From contig OY755242.1 of the NCBI GenBank assembly GCA_963576725.1, forward strand, positions 22,131,315 to 22,195,314: a stretch of DNA of 64,000 nucleotides, written 5' to 3'. Shown piece by piece: positions 40,684-50,929 of this stretch. A model generated the notes under the pieces. That model was given only the letters and a program-made list of their open reading frames with translations, was not told the origin of the DNA and did not search any database. The position numbers were made by a program, and so were the translations under genes. The first letter of the stretch is position 1. Each line of letters opens with the position of its first letter. The stretch comes from Azorinus chamasolen. Taxonomy: Eukaryota > Mollusca > Bivalvia > Cardiida > Solecurtidae.

Positions 40684-41121
40684 CCTTTACTCAATATTTA
40701 CGAGTTTTTATACCCATGACAACAGAATAGACCACGATCAGAGGCTACCATAGGTCTACTTTGATTGCTAATAAAATAACACAGATCTGATTCTACAGTT
40801 TCTACCATGGTATAAACTTCATTTGTTAATAATGCCATTTATCAGCAATCCTACATTCATTTGTTGATAATGCCATTAATCAGCAATCCTACATTCATTT
40901 TTTGATAATGCCATTTATCAGCAATCCTACATACATTTCTTGATAATGCCATTAATCAGCAATCTTGCATTCATGTGTTAATAATGCCAGTAATCAGCAA
41001 TCCTACATTCATTTCTTGATAATGCCAGTAATCAGCAATCCTACATTGATTTGTCAATAATGCCAGTAAGCAGCAATCCTGCATTCATTATTTCTTACAT
41101 GAATATTCATCAGGTAAAGGG
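40680..41121 (+). mobile_element. P1b MITE carrying an expanded minisatellite
   Basis: AACCCTTTACTCAATATTTA start, short hairpin near 40735-40770, GATCTGATTCTACAGTTTCT, then the array 40830-41090, then TTACATGAATATTCATCAGG and AAAGGG. Confidence 0.7.
40830..41090 (+). repeat. 38-bp minisatellite inside P1b
   Basis: Seven copies of ATTTGTTGATAATGCCATTA followed by ATCAGCAATCCTACATTC. The unit resembles P1b's own AATGCCATTATAAAA segment. Confidence 0.93.
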
Positions 41122-41124
41122 TTG

Positions 41125-41309
41125 CCTCTTCAAATGACCGAATGGAGCATTTCGATATGATTTTACAAAGAAAACAAACAATACAGTAATCACAGAAAAC
41201 TAATTATTAATTATTATGTAATGTATGGACTAACAACCGAATGGTGTACAAATTGAAAATTGACTACTAGAGCAGACACTAGTTATACATGTAAGTTAAG
41301 CAATGTAAA
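41125..41309. other. stretch with nothing recognised
   Basis: No hairpin, array or exon pattern was seen. Confidence 0.35.
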
Positions 41310-41365
41310 ACATTCTAAAGATTGGTCACACTATAGGGTTTGGTAGAGTTTGGTAGAGAAATAAC
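41310..41365. repeat. F2 palindrome, half copy
   Basis: TTCTAAAGATTGGTCACACT and ATAGGGTTTGGTAGAG match the right arm of 5372-5465, with the last 12 bp repeated. Confidence 0.6.
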
Positions 41366-41569
41366 AAGTTCAGTATTTGCAATATACTCGTCTGACCCAT
41401 TCTAATGCTCTGTGATTCTGAGTTAGGTTTACCTGAACAAACACGTTAACATTTTAAAAGTAACAACTAAAAATGTTGTTAAATCAAATATTAATTATCT
41501 TTTGCAAAGCATGCTGTAAAATATCTTTTATTTGTAAAAGATATGTAAATACTTCAGTGGTCAAATAGG

Positions 41570-41700
41570 GATCAATCTCTTCATATAAACGTCGTTTCAC
41601 GCCTTTGCCAACAGAATACGCCCAGATCCTACGACTCCTATATAGGAGCCGTCTGATCAGGTTATGCGCTGTTTGCTTATGAACTTATCATATTAGGTTA
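41570..41700 (+). mobile_element. P1-type hairpin
   Basis: CTTCATATAAACGTCGTTTC arm, stem AACAGAATACGCCCAGATCC, core CGACTCCTATATAGGAGCCG, right stem GATCAGGTTATGCGCTGTTT. Confidence 0.75.
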
Positions 41701-41892
41701 TTATGCAGTATTGAATTCTGTAGGTCTCGTACACCGCCGTGAAAGTTATATTGGACGAAGCAACGATTACATATCATTTCAGTACGGGACTCAACACTGC
41801 ATGATGACTCCGTTATTTTACATTACCGCATGAGCTATTGCGGTTTTGTCAATACTTGAACATGCATAGTTTAGTACGTAAAGGAGGGTATT

Positions 41893-43514
41893 TTATTTAC
41901 TTTGTGAGACGCCAATCGTTGCATAGCTCTAGTGGTGTGTTTACTTTGTGAGACGCCAGGCATTTCATAGATCTAGTGGCTTGTTTACTTTGTGAGACGC
42001 CAGGCATTGCATAGCTCTAGTGGTTTGTTTACTTTGTGAGACGCAAGGCATTGCATAGCTCTAGTGGTTTGTTTACATTGTGAGACGCAATGCATTGCAT
42101 AGCTCTAGTGGTTTGTTTACTCTGTGAGACGCCAGACATTGCATAGCTCTAGTGGTTTGTTTACTCTGTGAGACGCCAGACATTGCATAGCTCTAGTCGT
42201 TTGTTTACGTTGTTAGACGCCAGGCATTGCATAGCTCGAGTGGTTTGTTTACATTGTGAGACGCCAGGCATTGCATAGCTCTAGTTGTTTGTTTACTCTG
42301 TGAGACGCCAGACATTACATATCTCTAGTGGTTTGTTTACTTTGTGAGACGCCAGACATTGCATAGCTCTAGTGGTTTGTTTACTCTGTGAGACGCCAGA
42401 CATTGCATAGCTCGAGTGGTTTGTTTACTTTGTGAGACGCCAGACATTGCATAGATTTAGTCGTGTGTTTACATTGTGAGACGCCAGACATTGCATAGCT
42501 CTAGTCGTTTGTTTACTCTGTGAGACGCCAGACATTGCATAGCTCTAGTGGTTTGTTTACATTGTGAGACGCCAGACATTACATAGCTCTAGTGGTTTGT
42601 TTACTCTGTGAGACGCCAGACATTACATAGCTCTAGTGGTTTGTTTACTCTGTGAGACGCCAGGCATTGCATAGCTCTAGTGGTTTGTTTACATTGTGAG
42701 ACATCAGACATTGCATAGCTCTAGTGGTTTGTTTACTCTGTGAGACGCCAGACATTGCATAGCTCGAGTGGTTTGTTTACATTGTGAGACATCAGTCTTA
42801 GCTCTAGTGGTTTGTTTACTCTGTGAGACATCAGACATTGCATAGCTCTAGTGGTTTGTTTACATTGTGAGACATCAGACATTGCATAGCTCTAGTGGTT
42901 TGTTTACTCTGTGAGACGCCAGACATTGCATAGCTCTAGTGGTTTGTTTACATTGTGAGACGCCAGACATTGTATAGCTCTAGTGGTTTGTTTACATTGT
43001 GAGACGCCAGACATTGCATAGATCTAGTCGTTTGTTTACATTGTGAGACGCCAGACATTGCATAGCTCTAGTGGTTTGTTTACTCTGTGAGACGCCAGAC
43101 ATTGCATAGATCTAGTGGTTTGTTTACATTGTGAGACATCAGACATTGCATAGCTCTAGTGGTTTGTTTACTCTGTGAGACGCCAGACATTGCATAGCTC
43201 TAGTGGTTTGTTTACATTGTGAGACATCAGACATTGCATAGCTCTAGTCGTTTGTTTACATTGTGAGACATCAGACATTGCATAGCTCTAGTGGTTTGTT
43301 TACATTGTGAGACGCCAGACATTGCATAGATCTAGTGGTTTGTTTACTTTGTGAGACGCCAGACATTGCATAGCTCTAGTGGTTTGTTTACTCTGTGAGA
43401 CGCCAGACATTGTATAGATCTAGTGGTTTGTTTACTTTGTGAGACGCCAGACATTGCATAGATCTAGTGGTTTGTTTACATTTTGAGACGCCAGATATTG
43501 CATAGCTCTAGTGG
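41893..43514 (+). repeat. 44-bp satellite array, about 36 copies
   Basis: Unit CTAGTGGTTTGTTTACATTG followed by TGAGACGCCAGACATTGCATAGCT. Two variable sites recur (ACATTG/ACTCTG/ACTTTG; GACGCC/GACATC). Between about 42680 and 43300 the variants often alternate, suggesting an 88-bp higher-order unit. No ORF of interest. Confidence 0.97.
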
Positions 43515-43717
43515 GTTTAAAATGTATTTTAGGCGTGAAAATATCATTTGCTGTTTAAACAATATTTTATGTATTTAAGATTATATAATATTTTTAACTT
43601 TGAATTCTAAAATTATATGTACAGACTTATATTAAATAAGCACATTCTTGTATACAATTTTACTCGAACAGCATATATAATTGCTGCATATCTATTTCAC
43701 CAAATAGTATATGCATA

Positions 43718-43860
43718 ATGGAGCAAATGCTTTATTTATCACAATGGTTTCGAATTACAAAATTATTTTAAAAAAATCCTTTTCTCTAATTAATGCTCCT
43801 TTTCGGTAGATTAGTTCAAAGAGGTTGTATCTAAAAATAGCCTTTGAGGTAATGGGTTAA
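43718..43860 (+). mobile_element. P3 half element
   Basis: Begins in the hairpin at GGAGCAAATGC, continues TTTATCACAATGGTTTCGAA and ends GAGGTAATGGGTTAA. The left half is absent, as if broken at the hairpin tip. Confidence 0.8.
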
Positions 43861-44265
43861 GAGCCAAATTAAAAATGAACTTATACAAACAGAACCACTA
43901 ATATCTGAACGAATAAAACTAAATACATATAGATGAGTTTCGCCTAGATAGACACGCTCGCTGTTTGTGTTTAGTGTAAACATTTAGAAAAGTTTAGAAA
44001 AAAATGTAAAAGCTTCAACAATTTATATGCAAATATACCTATCATTGAGCTTAAATGATTACCCACATTTGACCAGTTAATGGGTTCGGGTGGTATTGAA
44101 GTGGGGTTTTTTTTCAAACCCGTCCTATATTGAGCTGTTCATTTCAGTAGAGTGGCTAGGACCCATTAGAATAATAACATCGTGAATAGGTTAAGCTGGA
44201 TTTATAAAAGCCTATGAACATAGGAAGTAGTGGCCATGGTAGAAACCGTTGAATCAGATCAATAC
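43861..44265. other. stretch without recognised gene
   Basis: A possible T remnant (CCAGTTAATGGGTTCGGGTG) and P1b arm (CATGGTAGAAACCGTTGAAT) are visible. No exon. Confidence 0.35.
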
Positions 44266-44269
44266 TTTT

Positions 44270-44350
44270 CCATAGGTAAACAGAGCAGACCCTGATCAGA
44301 CGGCTTCTACAGAATGCGACTGTTCTGGATCTACTCTGTTTGCAAAGTCG
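44270..44350. mobile_element. P1b hairpin
   Basis: GTAAACAGAGCAGACCCTGA pairs with TGGATCTACTCTGTTTGC around ACGGCTTCTACAGAATGCG. Confidence 0.7.
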
Positions 44351-44373
44351 TGACTAGGCATATATATACCTGG

Positions 44374-44533
44374 GTCCATGCTTATAAAGCTTTTTAGTTG
44401 AGCCTGAGTTCGTTCCTAAGCTTTAGATTGGTCAGATTTGAGTTCTCAAGCTTTTGAGCCTATGGCTCAAATCTGACCAATCAAAAACTTGAGAACGAAT
44501 TCAGACTCAACTAAAAGTTTTATAAGCATGGGC
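44374..44533. repeat. F1 palindrome
   Basis: About 160-bp inverted repeat. CCATGCTTATAAAGCTTTTT at the left pairs with AAAGTTTTATAAGCATGGGC at the right. Inner arms are ATTGGTCAGATTTGAG and CTCAAATCTGACCAAT. Confidence 0.88.
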
Positions 44534-44599
44534 CCAGGTAAGGGATATCATGCCCTGTGTAAAGCACTGTAGAACCGTTGCTAGTTCAGTTATACATTC

Positions 44600-44730
44600 A
44601 CGTATTAGATCTGTTATAATACACGCAGAGAAAACATGTACCAGTTTAACCGTTATGATATTACCTGGAATCGAACTCTGTGCCTTCCGCTTTAGAGACA
44701 GACACTTTACTGCGTGGCAACAAGAGCCTT
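44600..44730 (-). mobile_element. probable tRNA-derived SINE remnant
   Basis: On the minus strand TTGCCACGCAGTAAAG resembles a polymerase III A box, CTCTAAAGCGGAAGG follows, and AGTTCGATTCC matches a B box. Spacing fits a tRNA-like head. No tail or target duplication identified. Confidence 0.5.
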
Positions 44731-44734
44731 ATCA

Positions 44735-44908
44735 TTAACCCTTTACCTGCTCAGCGCGACCTGGCCGTGCCGAGTAACTCGACATCTCATTAGAATCCAA
44801 GCTGTTTGACACTCGGCCAATAGGTACCAAAAGTTTTAACAAATCGAAAGTAAGTAAACTTATAGCAGATCAGAGATCGAGTAAATAACGAGCGGACCAA
44901 AGGGTTAA
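44735..44908 (+). mobile_element. P2b MITE lacking the left stem
   Basis: TTAA at both ends. CCCTTTACCTGCTCAGCGCG start, GTAACTCGACATCTCATTAG, arm CACTCGGCCAATAGGTACC, end GCGGACCAAAGGG. Confidence 0.75.
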
Positions 44909-45230
44909 TAATAGCCACCATTGCCTCTCGTGAGACTTGACATACTGGGTATAAAACATTTATAGGGTGCGCCCAACACTGGCCATCTGCTCACAGAAAA
45001 TAGTAGAGGTCACAGGTAACCGTATCACTTGGATATTGCGATGCATAATTATACACACGAAAACTATTTTTATAAGAATGTTTATGGGGTAGATGGTTCA
45101 AGAAGAAATGGGCTAAAAGAATGAACGTTCTATTCACATCCACCCGTACTAATGGTTTCCAATATGCAGTGGTGGCATGGCGCATATTCTTTAACCATAT
45201 CTTGCTGAAACATGTCTGCTGAACGCTTTA

Positions 45231-45437
45231 TTCAGAAGAACCTTTCTTAAGCGGTCATCAAAAAGAGGTCTAATTATGGGTATGTAAGGCAGGTGGTAGC
45301 TTAATGCAGGTCAAAGGTAATGCAGAAATGTCTGTAGGAGCTTTCTGCGTTATTTTTGCCCTGTATTAAGCAATCATCTACTTTTAAAGACCAATATGGT
45401 CAATAAATGAATGGCCGCTTAGGACAGGTTCTTATGT
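45231..45437 (+). mobile_element. T3 MITE
   Basis: CAGAAGAACCTTTCTTAAGC and inverse GCCGCTTAGGACAGGTTCTT ends, stem AGGTGGTAGCTTAATGCAGG. Confidence 0.8.
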
Positions 45438-45477
45438 ACACGCAGCTTTACCTGCTTCCTATTCGTTCAAATGAAGA

Positions 45478-45569
45478 GCATTACTTTCGTCCTGCATTAA
45501 GCAACCACATGCTTTTAACGACACCAGTGGCTGTTTATTAAGTGGTCGCATTAGCGGGGTTTTACCGTA
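45478..45569 (+). mobile_element. T2 right half
   Basis: GCATTACTTTCGTCCTGCAT, then AGTGGTCGCATTAGCGGGGT and TTTACCGTA. No left half. Confidence 0.75.
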
Positions 45570-45574
45570 TATAT

Positions 45575-45680
45575 CAAACAGTTTGGATCCTGATGATCAC
45601 GCCGAGTTACTCGACGTCTCATTTGAATACAGTCCGTTTGTAAATGTCAGTGAGATTGCGATCAGCAGCATAAGGGTTGT
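45575..45680. mobile_element. P2 hairpin
   Basis: CAAACAGTTTGGATCCTGAT around GCCGAGTTACTCGACG, right arm GTAAATGTCAGTGAGATTGC and AGCATAAGGG. Confidence 0.65.
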
Positions 45681-45825
45681 ACCGACCAAATAAACACTGG
45701 TCAATATATCAGAATTAATACAGAACTATAGTTGTTATTATTAGTTACCCGAATACAGTAATTACACTATGTCCCCGTCGTCTCTCCTTGGATTAATTAA
45801 ACCTTTTACATGCAATTCGCGAATT

Positions 45826-46036
45826 TACAAAGTAAACCCCCGCTAATGCGACCACCCAAAAGAGGTATAATTTTGGGTGCTAGATGCAGGTGGTAGCTTA
45901 ATGCAGGACACAAGTAATACAGAAAGCTCCTAGAGGAGCTTTATGCATTACTTGTGTCCTGCATTAAGCAACCACCTGCTTATAAAGATACCTATGTTTA
46001 TTCATTAAGTGGTCGCATTAGAGGGATTTTACTGTA
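45826..46036 (+). mobile_element. T2 hairpin MITE
   Basis: CCCCCGCTAATGCGACCACC and inverse, right end GGGATTTTACTGTA, core GCTCCTAGAGGAGC. Confidence 0.88.
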
Positions 46037-46205
46037 TTTGCAAATGGTTTGGGTCCAGATGAGAGACCGAGTAACTCAGTGTCCAATATCATTGACACTT
46101 GGCCAATAGCTTCTGAAAAGCTTGACTGAATTGGACATTGTCAAAATTGCAACAGGTCAAGTTTTGAGCAGACATTATTTTTTACATATCTGGGTGAGGG
46201 TTAAA
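46037..46205 (+). mobile_element. P2b MITE, partial
   Basis: TTTGCAAATGGTTTGGGTCC, centre ACCGAGTAACTCAGTG, arm CACTTGGCCAATAGCTTCTG, end GTGAGGGTTAA. Confidence 0.65.
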
Positions 46206-46389
46206 TCTTTTACAAACTACTAGTCAGACAGGCCGAGTAACTCTGAGTCTCTACCCAATCTTATTGACAATTAGAACTTAATTTTGTATAGAATAACAGT
46301 GCATCTTAATTTTTAGACACAAAATATTCGAATCTTTGAGCTGACGATATTTTACTAAGCTTGCAAAGGGCGTAACCCCTTAGTATACA

Positions 46390-46482
46390 GGAGCCACGTA
46401 TATAAGACCTTTACCAACAGTGTAGACCCAGGTCAAAGGGTTCCCGGGGAAGTCATTTCATCAGAGTCTGCTTTGTTTGTAA
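46390..46482. mobile_element. P5-type hairpin beside T1
   Basis: ACCAACAGTGTAGACCCAGG pairs with CAGAGTCTGCTTTGTTTGTA around GGGTTCCCGGGGAAG. Confidence 0.6.
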
Positions 46483-46677
46483 TACAGTAAAACCTCTTTA
46501 TAACGGCCACTAAATTGTGTTCATCAGTTGGTGTATTAGGGCAGGTGGTTGCTTAAAGCAAGGTGAAAGTAAAACAGAACGCTCTGTTTTACTTTCACCT
46601 TGCTTTAAGCAGCCACCTGCCTTTAACACAAAATACTTGATGTAATTTAGTGGCCGTTATAGAGAGGTTTTACTGTA
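46483..46677 (+). mobile_element. T1 MITE with hairpin tip deleted
   Basis: Both ends intact, but the core reads AGAACGCTCTGTTTTAC: the CTATAGGAG segment of the tip is missing. Confidence 0.92.
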
Positions 46678-47035
46678 AATTCATTTACTTCACTGATAAA
46701 AGTTTGATACAGCTTTTATCTAATTAATATTCAGAAAGGGAGGAGCGAGTTTTAATTATTCAACAGATTAAGGGTTAAGGTAACTGAATCCCCACTCTAT
46801 GCATCGTAATTGTAATTGAGTCGTACTGGGTATGAATAATTTACGAGCTCGGCGATTTGTTGATTGTTTCTTTCCTGCCAGTTTCGTTTAGTTACGTTAT
46901 CGAATCTGGAAAGATAGTGTGTGGATTGGTACTGAAATAAAGTGGGACTGGTGTAAAACATTTACCCAAAGGGAATACTTGAAATGACAAATGAAACGGG
47001 ACTTGTTCTTATCGGATTGTTGATTAAGAAATTAA

Positions 47036-47464
47036 GAAATCCTTTACCAGGTGTAAACTCATTTTCACATGTTAGTAAACAGAGTAGGCCCAGATCAGAG
47101 GATCGCTGTGGGAGCCGTCTGATCAGGGTCTCCTCAGTGTGCTTATAAACGTAATTGTACAGTAAAACCTCTCTATAACAGCCACTAATTTACATCAAAT
47201 ATTTTGTGTTAAAGGCAGGTGGATGCTTAAAGCAATGTGAAAGTAAAACAGAACGCTCCTATAGGAGAGTTCTGTTTTACTTTCACCTTGCTTTAAGGAA
47301 CCACCTGCCAAAAATGCCAATTAATTAACACAATTTAGTGGTCGTTATAGAGAGGTTTTACTGTATATGTGATTCTACAGTTTCAGCCAAGTACCATTAC
47401 AAAAAAATCAACTAATAGATATTCATGATGGCATTGTTTCATACATGAATATTCACCGGGTTAA
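47036..47464 (+). mobile_element. P1b element interrupted by T1
   Basis: Hairpin AGTAGGCCCAGATCAGAGGA / CGTCTGATCAGGGTCTCCTC, then T1, then GTGATTCTACAGTTTCAGCC and CATGAATATTCACCGGGTTAA. The split falls at the usual TATAGATCTGATTCTACAG junction. Confidence 0.75.
47158..47365 (-). mobile_element. T1 hairpin MITE nested in P1b
   Basis: 208 bp, TA-flanked. Core GCTCCTATAGGAGA with one mismatch. Minus arm order. Confidence 0.92.
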
Positions 47465-47639
47465 GGGTCATTCTAACTAAATGCACCCGAGTGCAACGGT
47501 ACTTAGATGATATGTGACACATTACTTGTCTTGGTGAATTTGTGTATACGAGTTTCCAAATATGTGACAAATAACTAGATACTAAATATAGAATACGCAC
47601 TAGCATTTAGCAGATAACATTTTCTTATCAGACGCAGGA

Positions 47640-47881
47640 TATCTTTACTTTCTATCTCATGAATAGTCATAAAACAATAATGACGACATCAATATAAATT
47701 ACTTGACCATTTATAATGACATATGAAAGGAAGTTATAGTCTGTGCGGAATATGTAGAATCAGATCTAGATTATTTCATAAAGAAACAGAACCCCCCCCC
47801 CCTCCTGTAGGAGCTGTCTGGTCTGGGTCTATTCTGTTTGCAAAGCGTGAAAATATGTCTCTATCAATTTACGGATTAACT
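47640..47881 (+). mobile_element. P1b MITE
   Basis: ATGAATAGTCATAAAACAAT arm, ATGTAGAATCAGATCTAGAT, stem AAGAAACAGAACCCCCC with the left hairpin arm replaced by a C run, right stem TGGTCTGGGTCTATTCTGTT. Confidence 0.65.
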
Positions 47882-48134
47882 GTAGTTGTATGTGTTTTCT
47901 TGTAGTCCAGACTTCTAATTTTGAGTGTTATCACCGTATTATGTCTAATTAAACGATTCTTACGAATGTCTGAATTTACATTTCGAATGTGTATTCGGAA
48001 CAGGTTAATTGGTACACTGAGTACGATCCGGATCAGGGGCGATTTGACACATGAAATACGATACCGTGTAAAAAACAAAAGCTTTTCGAAAACTCGCAGA
48101 TTAATACTTTTGAAATGACGGAATTTAAGGTGTA
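47882..48134. other. unrecognised sequence
   Basis: Short frames exist on both strands (for example 47921-48118), but they mirror each other and have no support. Confidence 0.3.
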
Positions 48135-48350
48135 ACAAGGCTTAATCTTTAGCATGCTAAATAATTTTTCGTCTGCAAAAATGTCGTCTTTTTCATTTCT
48201 CCAAACATGTTCTGTGTTCTACTTTATAAAATAGCTTGACTTCAGTGTCAAACAGTTCGGGTCCTGGCGAGTTTCTGTCTGATCTGGATCTAGACTGTTT
48301 GTAAATATTGTCACAAGGTCGCTATCGGCGTGCTCAAGGTATAAGTATCA
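48135..48350 (+). mobile_element. P2 MITE, decayed
   Basis: TTTTTCGTCTGCAAAAATGT arm, hairpin AAACAGTTCGGGTCCTGGCG / GATCTGGATCTAGACTGTTT with shortened centre. Confidence 0.6.
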
Positions 48351-48429
48351 TTGTTATGTGTTTATAAATCCTTATTTACCAAGCGGGGACTATCGCGCAA
48401 ATATTTATCCAAGGCATTAACTATAAACC

Positions 48430-48645
48430 ATAGCCCTTTCGCTGCCAAAGTCTGTCGTCTGCTAACTTTGTCATCTGCTACAATTTTTTATTTTTTATGA
48501 TTTTCTTCATTTTTGTATCATAAACATTGTAACAGTAACAAACAGTTTGGATCCTGATGAGACGCCGAGTTACTCGGCGTCTCATCTGGATCCAATCTGT
48601 TTGCATAAGTAATCACAGATCCGGCATTGGCAGAGAACGGGTTAA
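48430..48645 (+). mobile_element. P2 hairpin MITE
   Basis: CCCTTTCGCTGCCAAAGTCT left (TTAA mutated to ATAG), core GCCGAGTTACTCGGC, right GGCAGAGAACGGGTTAA. Confidence 0.9.
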
Positions 48646-48857
48646 CCCTTACCCCACTGTCCAAAAAAAATAATGTCTCCTAAAATTTGGACCTGGTACA
48701 TTTTTGATTACTTCAGATTCGATCAAGCTTTTGAGAAACTATTGCACCAGTGTCAAACAGTTTGGATCCTGATGAGACGCCGAGTTACTCGGCGCCTGAT
48801 CTGGATCCAAACTGTTTGCAAATGTGAGCCAGATCTCGTATATCGGGACCAGGGTTA
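48642..48857 (-). mobile_element. P2b MITE sharing a TTAA with P2
   Basis: CCCTTACCCCACTGTCCAAA left, hairpin AACAGTTTGGATCCTGATGA around GCCGAGTTACTCGGCG, right GTATATCGGGACCAGGGTTAA. Confidence 0.88.
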
Positions 48858-48859
48858 AT

Positions 48860-49512
48860 CTACTTAACCGGAACTCTTCCGAATAACTGTGATAGTCACG
48901 CCATGAGTTCCAATAAAAAAAATTGACAGTCTGGAGAAATCATTGTGTAACAGTTCAACAGTCCAAGATTCCATCGCTAGTTAAATTGAAATTTAAACAT
49001 TGGGTGTCAATCTACTGTTGACCTTCGCTCTGTGAAAACTTTACAACTGTATAGAGCAAGGTAGTGGTATGTTAAACACCCGTTAGTGATAAACCCATTA
49101 CTATAAAAGTCGATGACTGATAATATTAGACGGTAGTTTGAAAAAAAATGCACATGTGGAAAGGTGGTTTGGATTAGAAAATAAATACGTGTTTACATGT
49201 ATTCAACTTGGCATGATTTTGGTACTGCATGTATGAATGCTACTCTGAAGTAATCGGGTTAAGTTGTAAAGCTTGCCTTTAGTGAGTAGTTGGGAACAAA
49301 CAGTGACATGCCTAGTTACATGATGGTCTAGTATAGGTTTACCGAAATAGGAAACTGAAATCAATGGATTATAATTCAACACGGTGGACCTAATTGTCGA
49401 GCTGTGTTTGGTGATAGTGAAAGGAATTGAATTGTCGTTGAGAGATTCATTGAGATCTTATTTATTTCGAATTTGATAGGTTATAATTTTGTACCCTGTG
49501 ATTTGTGGATTT
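48860..49512. other. repeat-poor stretch upstream of the long plus-strand exon
   Basis: No MITE or array seen over about 650 bp, unusual for this window. Probably promoter and 5' UTR of the next gene, but no TATA box or initiator was identified with confidence. Confidence 0.4.
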
Positions 49513-50394
49513 ATGAAAGAACACAGCCGACGTAATCAGAGAGACAAAATGAAGTTGCCAGGCTTCTATGAAAGCCTCATGACATTGAATGGGGATCAGT
49601 TTATAAAGCCCAAAAAGCCCAAACGGGCACAGGCTGCCGACGATGATGACTCCCAATGGAGGCCTTATTGGGAAAGGGGGCAAACAAATCTTGAAGACTT
49701 TGCTGAGCGGCTTAAACCGAGAAGTGAGTCCAAGACCGCCCCGGTGAGTAAGACAGCCAAGAAACCGGCCTCAGGCCGGAAGACAAAGCTATATCACAGT
49801 ACGTTGGACCTTAGCAACGCTGGGATTGTCCGAAAAAAGGTCAAAATGTCAAAAAGTGTATCTATGCACGGCCTACACAACAGCCATATACAAGATACTG
49901 GCAGACGGGATGGGAGACACGGACATGGCAGGTCATCCCACCGCAACAGTAGTCTCAATCTTCCCAGGATCGAACCTGACGTAGACTTCGGTGCTGATGC
50001 CAAATCACGTGGAAGTAGTGCTACAACCGCTATAAAAAGTAGTGCAAATGGTGAACGAAGTCGGTCTAGATATGGCGCAGATTCTGAAACAGAAAATGAA
50101 GAATCGGATCTGGATATTTACGTGTCTGATGAAGACCCAGATATCTCCCGGATGAACTTGGACAAGGCTGGTGATTACATAGTGGAGCATGACTGGATTC
50201 TGAAGGAAAGACTGGCGGACGAAGCCAGACAGGTTCAAGCTTTTCATAAACAAGTGCAAATTGTTCTTCCAGATGAAGATCCGCTGGACACCATTAAATC
50301 CCGTTGCGAAGAGATCGAGAAGATGGTGAAACCGAAAGCAGAGCTGGGAAACTTCATAGACTTTATAGATCCAGAGCAGAGAGCCAAGATACTG
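49513..50394 (+). CDS. long coding exon, Ser/Arg/acidic-rich protein of unknown function
   Basis: Open for 294 codons from ATG 49513. A second in-frame ATG at 49549 has the better context (A at -3), so the true start may be there, opening MKLPGFYESLMTLNGDQF. The exon probably ends at CTG|GTAGGT (50394/50395). The frame stops eight codons later, as expected for read-through into an intron. The protein is hydrophilic: KPKKPKRAQ, a DDDD patch (about residue 43), QWRPYWERG, a Ser/Arg/His-rich middle and an acidic DSETENEESDLDIYVSDEDP (about 190-209). The end is charged and probably helical (ADEARQVQAFHKQVQIVLP; ending PEQRAKIL). The composition suggests an intracellular, partly disordered protein. 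No family is recognised. No downstream exon was found in the remaining 13.6 kb, so the gene may be incomplete in this window. Confidence 0.75.
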
Positions 50395-50504
50395 GTAGGT
50401 CTATTTTCAAAGTTTTAAAGTCGTTCATAAGTAAGTAAACGGTGCTTTGCAAACAGTGTAGACACTGGACATATAGGTGTGTATATAGAATAGAACTGTT
50501 CTAT

Positions 50505-50721
50505 TTAATCCTTTGTCTCTTCAATATTCATATAACAAATTGTGACTTTATGAATATGATAGCCGAATTTTAGAATGGAACATGGTCACGGGAAGTTTTT
50601 GAATTGATCTATAAAATTCTATTAGCAAACGGGGCACAATCTGACCAGAAGGCTGCTATAGAAGCCATCTGATCTGTGTCTACTCTGTTTGAAAATGTGT
50701 TTATATGAAAAGAAAGGTTAA
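50505..50721 (-). mobile_element. P1b hairpin MITE
   Basis: TTAA at both ends. TCTTCAATATTCATATAACA arm, hairpin AAGGCTGCTATAGAAGCCAT, right GAAAAGAAAGG. In the putative intron after the long exon. Confidence 0.82.
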
Positions 50722-50810
50722 CCCTTTATCTGCTAGAAATACCATTTGAAGCATTGTCAAACAGGCTAGACCCAGCTGATCTCATCAGATTTGACACTCC
50801 GAGTACAACA
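50718..50810 (+). mobile_element. P2b fragment sharing a TTAA
   Basis: CCCTTTATCTGCTAGAAATA and TGTCAAACAGGCTAGACCCA. Centre and right arm are lost. Confidence 0.55.
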
Positions 50811-50929
50811 GAACCTCAATATAGCGACTTCTCTACAAATCGGTTTCCTCTTGAATGTTGTATATTCAAAATGGAAAGACCCATCAGTGTCCATGCAGTA
50901 TGACAGGCTTAAACTTGTTAAAAGACTTT

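Noticed and set aside
41893..43514. CRISPR-like array
   Set aside because: There are no unique spacers between repeats. The whole 44-bp unit is repeated, and the surrounding genome is eukaryotic.
44600..44730. Functional tRNA gene on the minus strand
   Set aside because: A- and B-box-like motifs are present, but the acceptor and other stems do not pair convincingly. A SINE remnant fits better.
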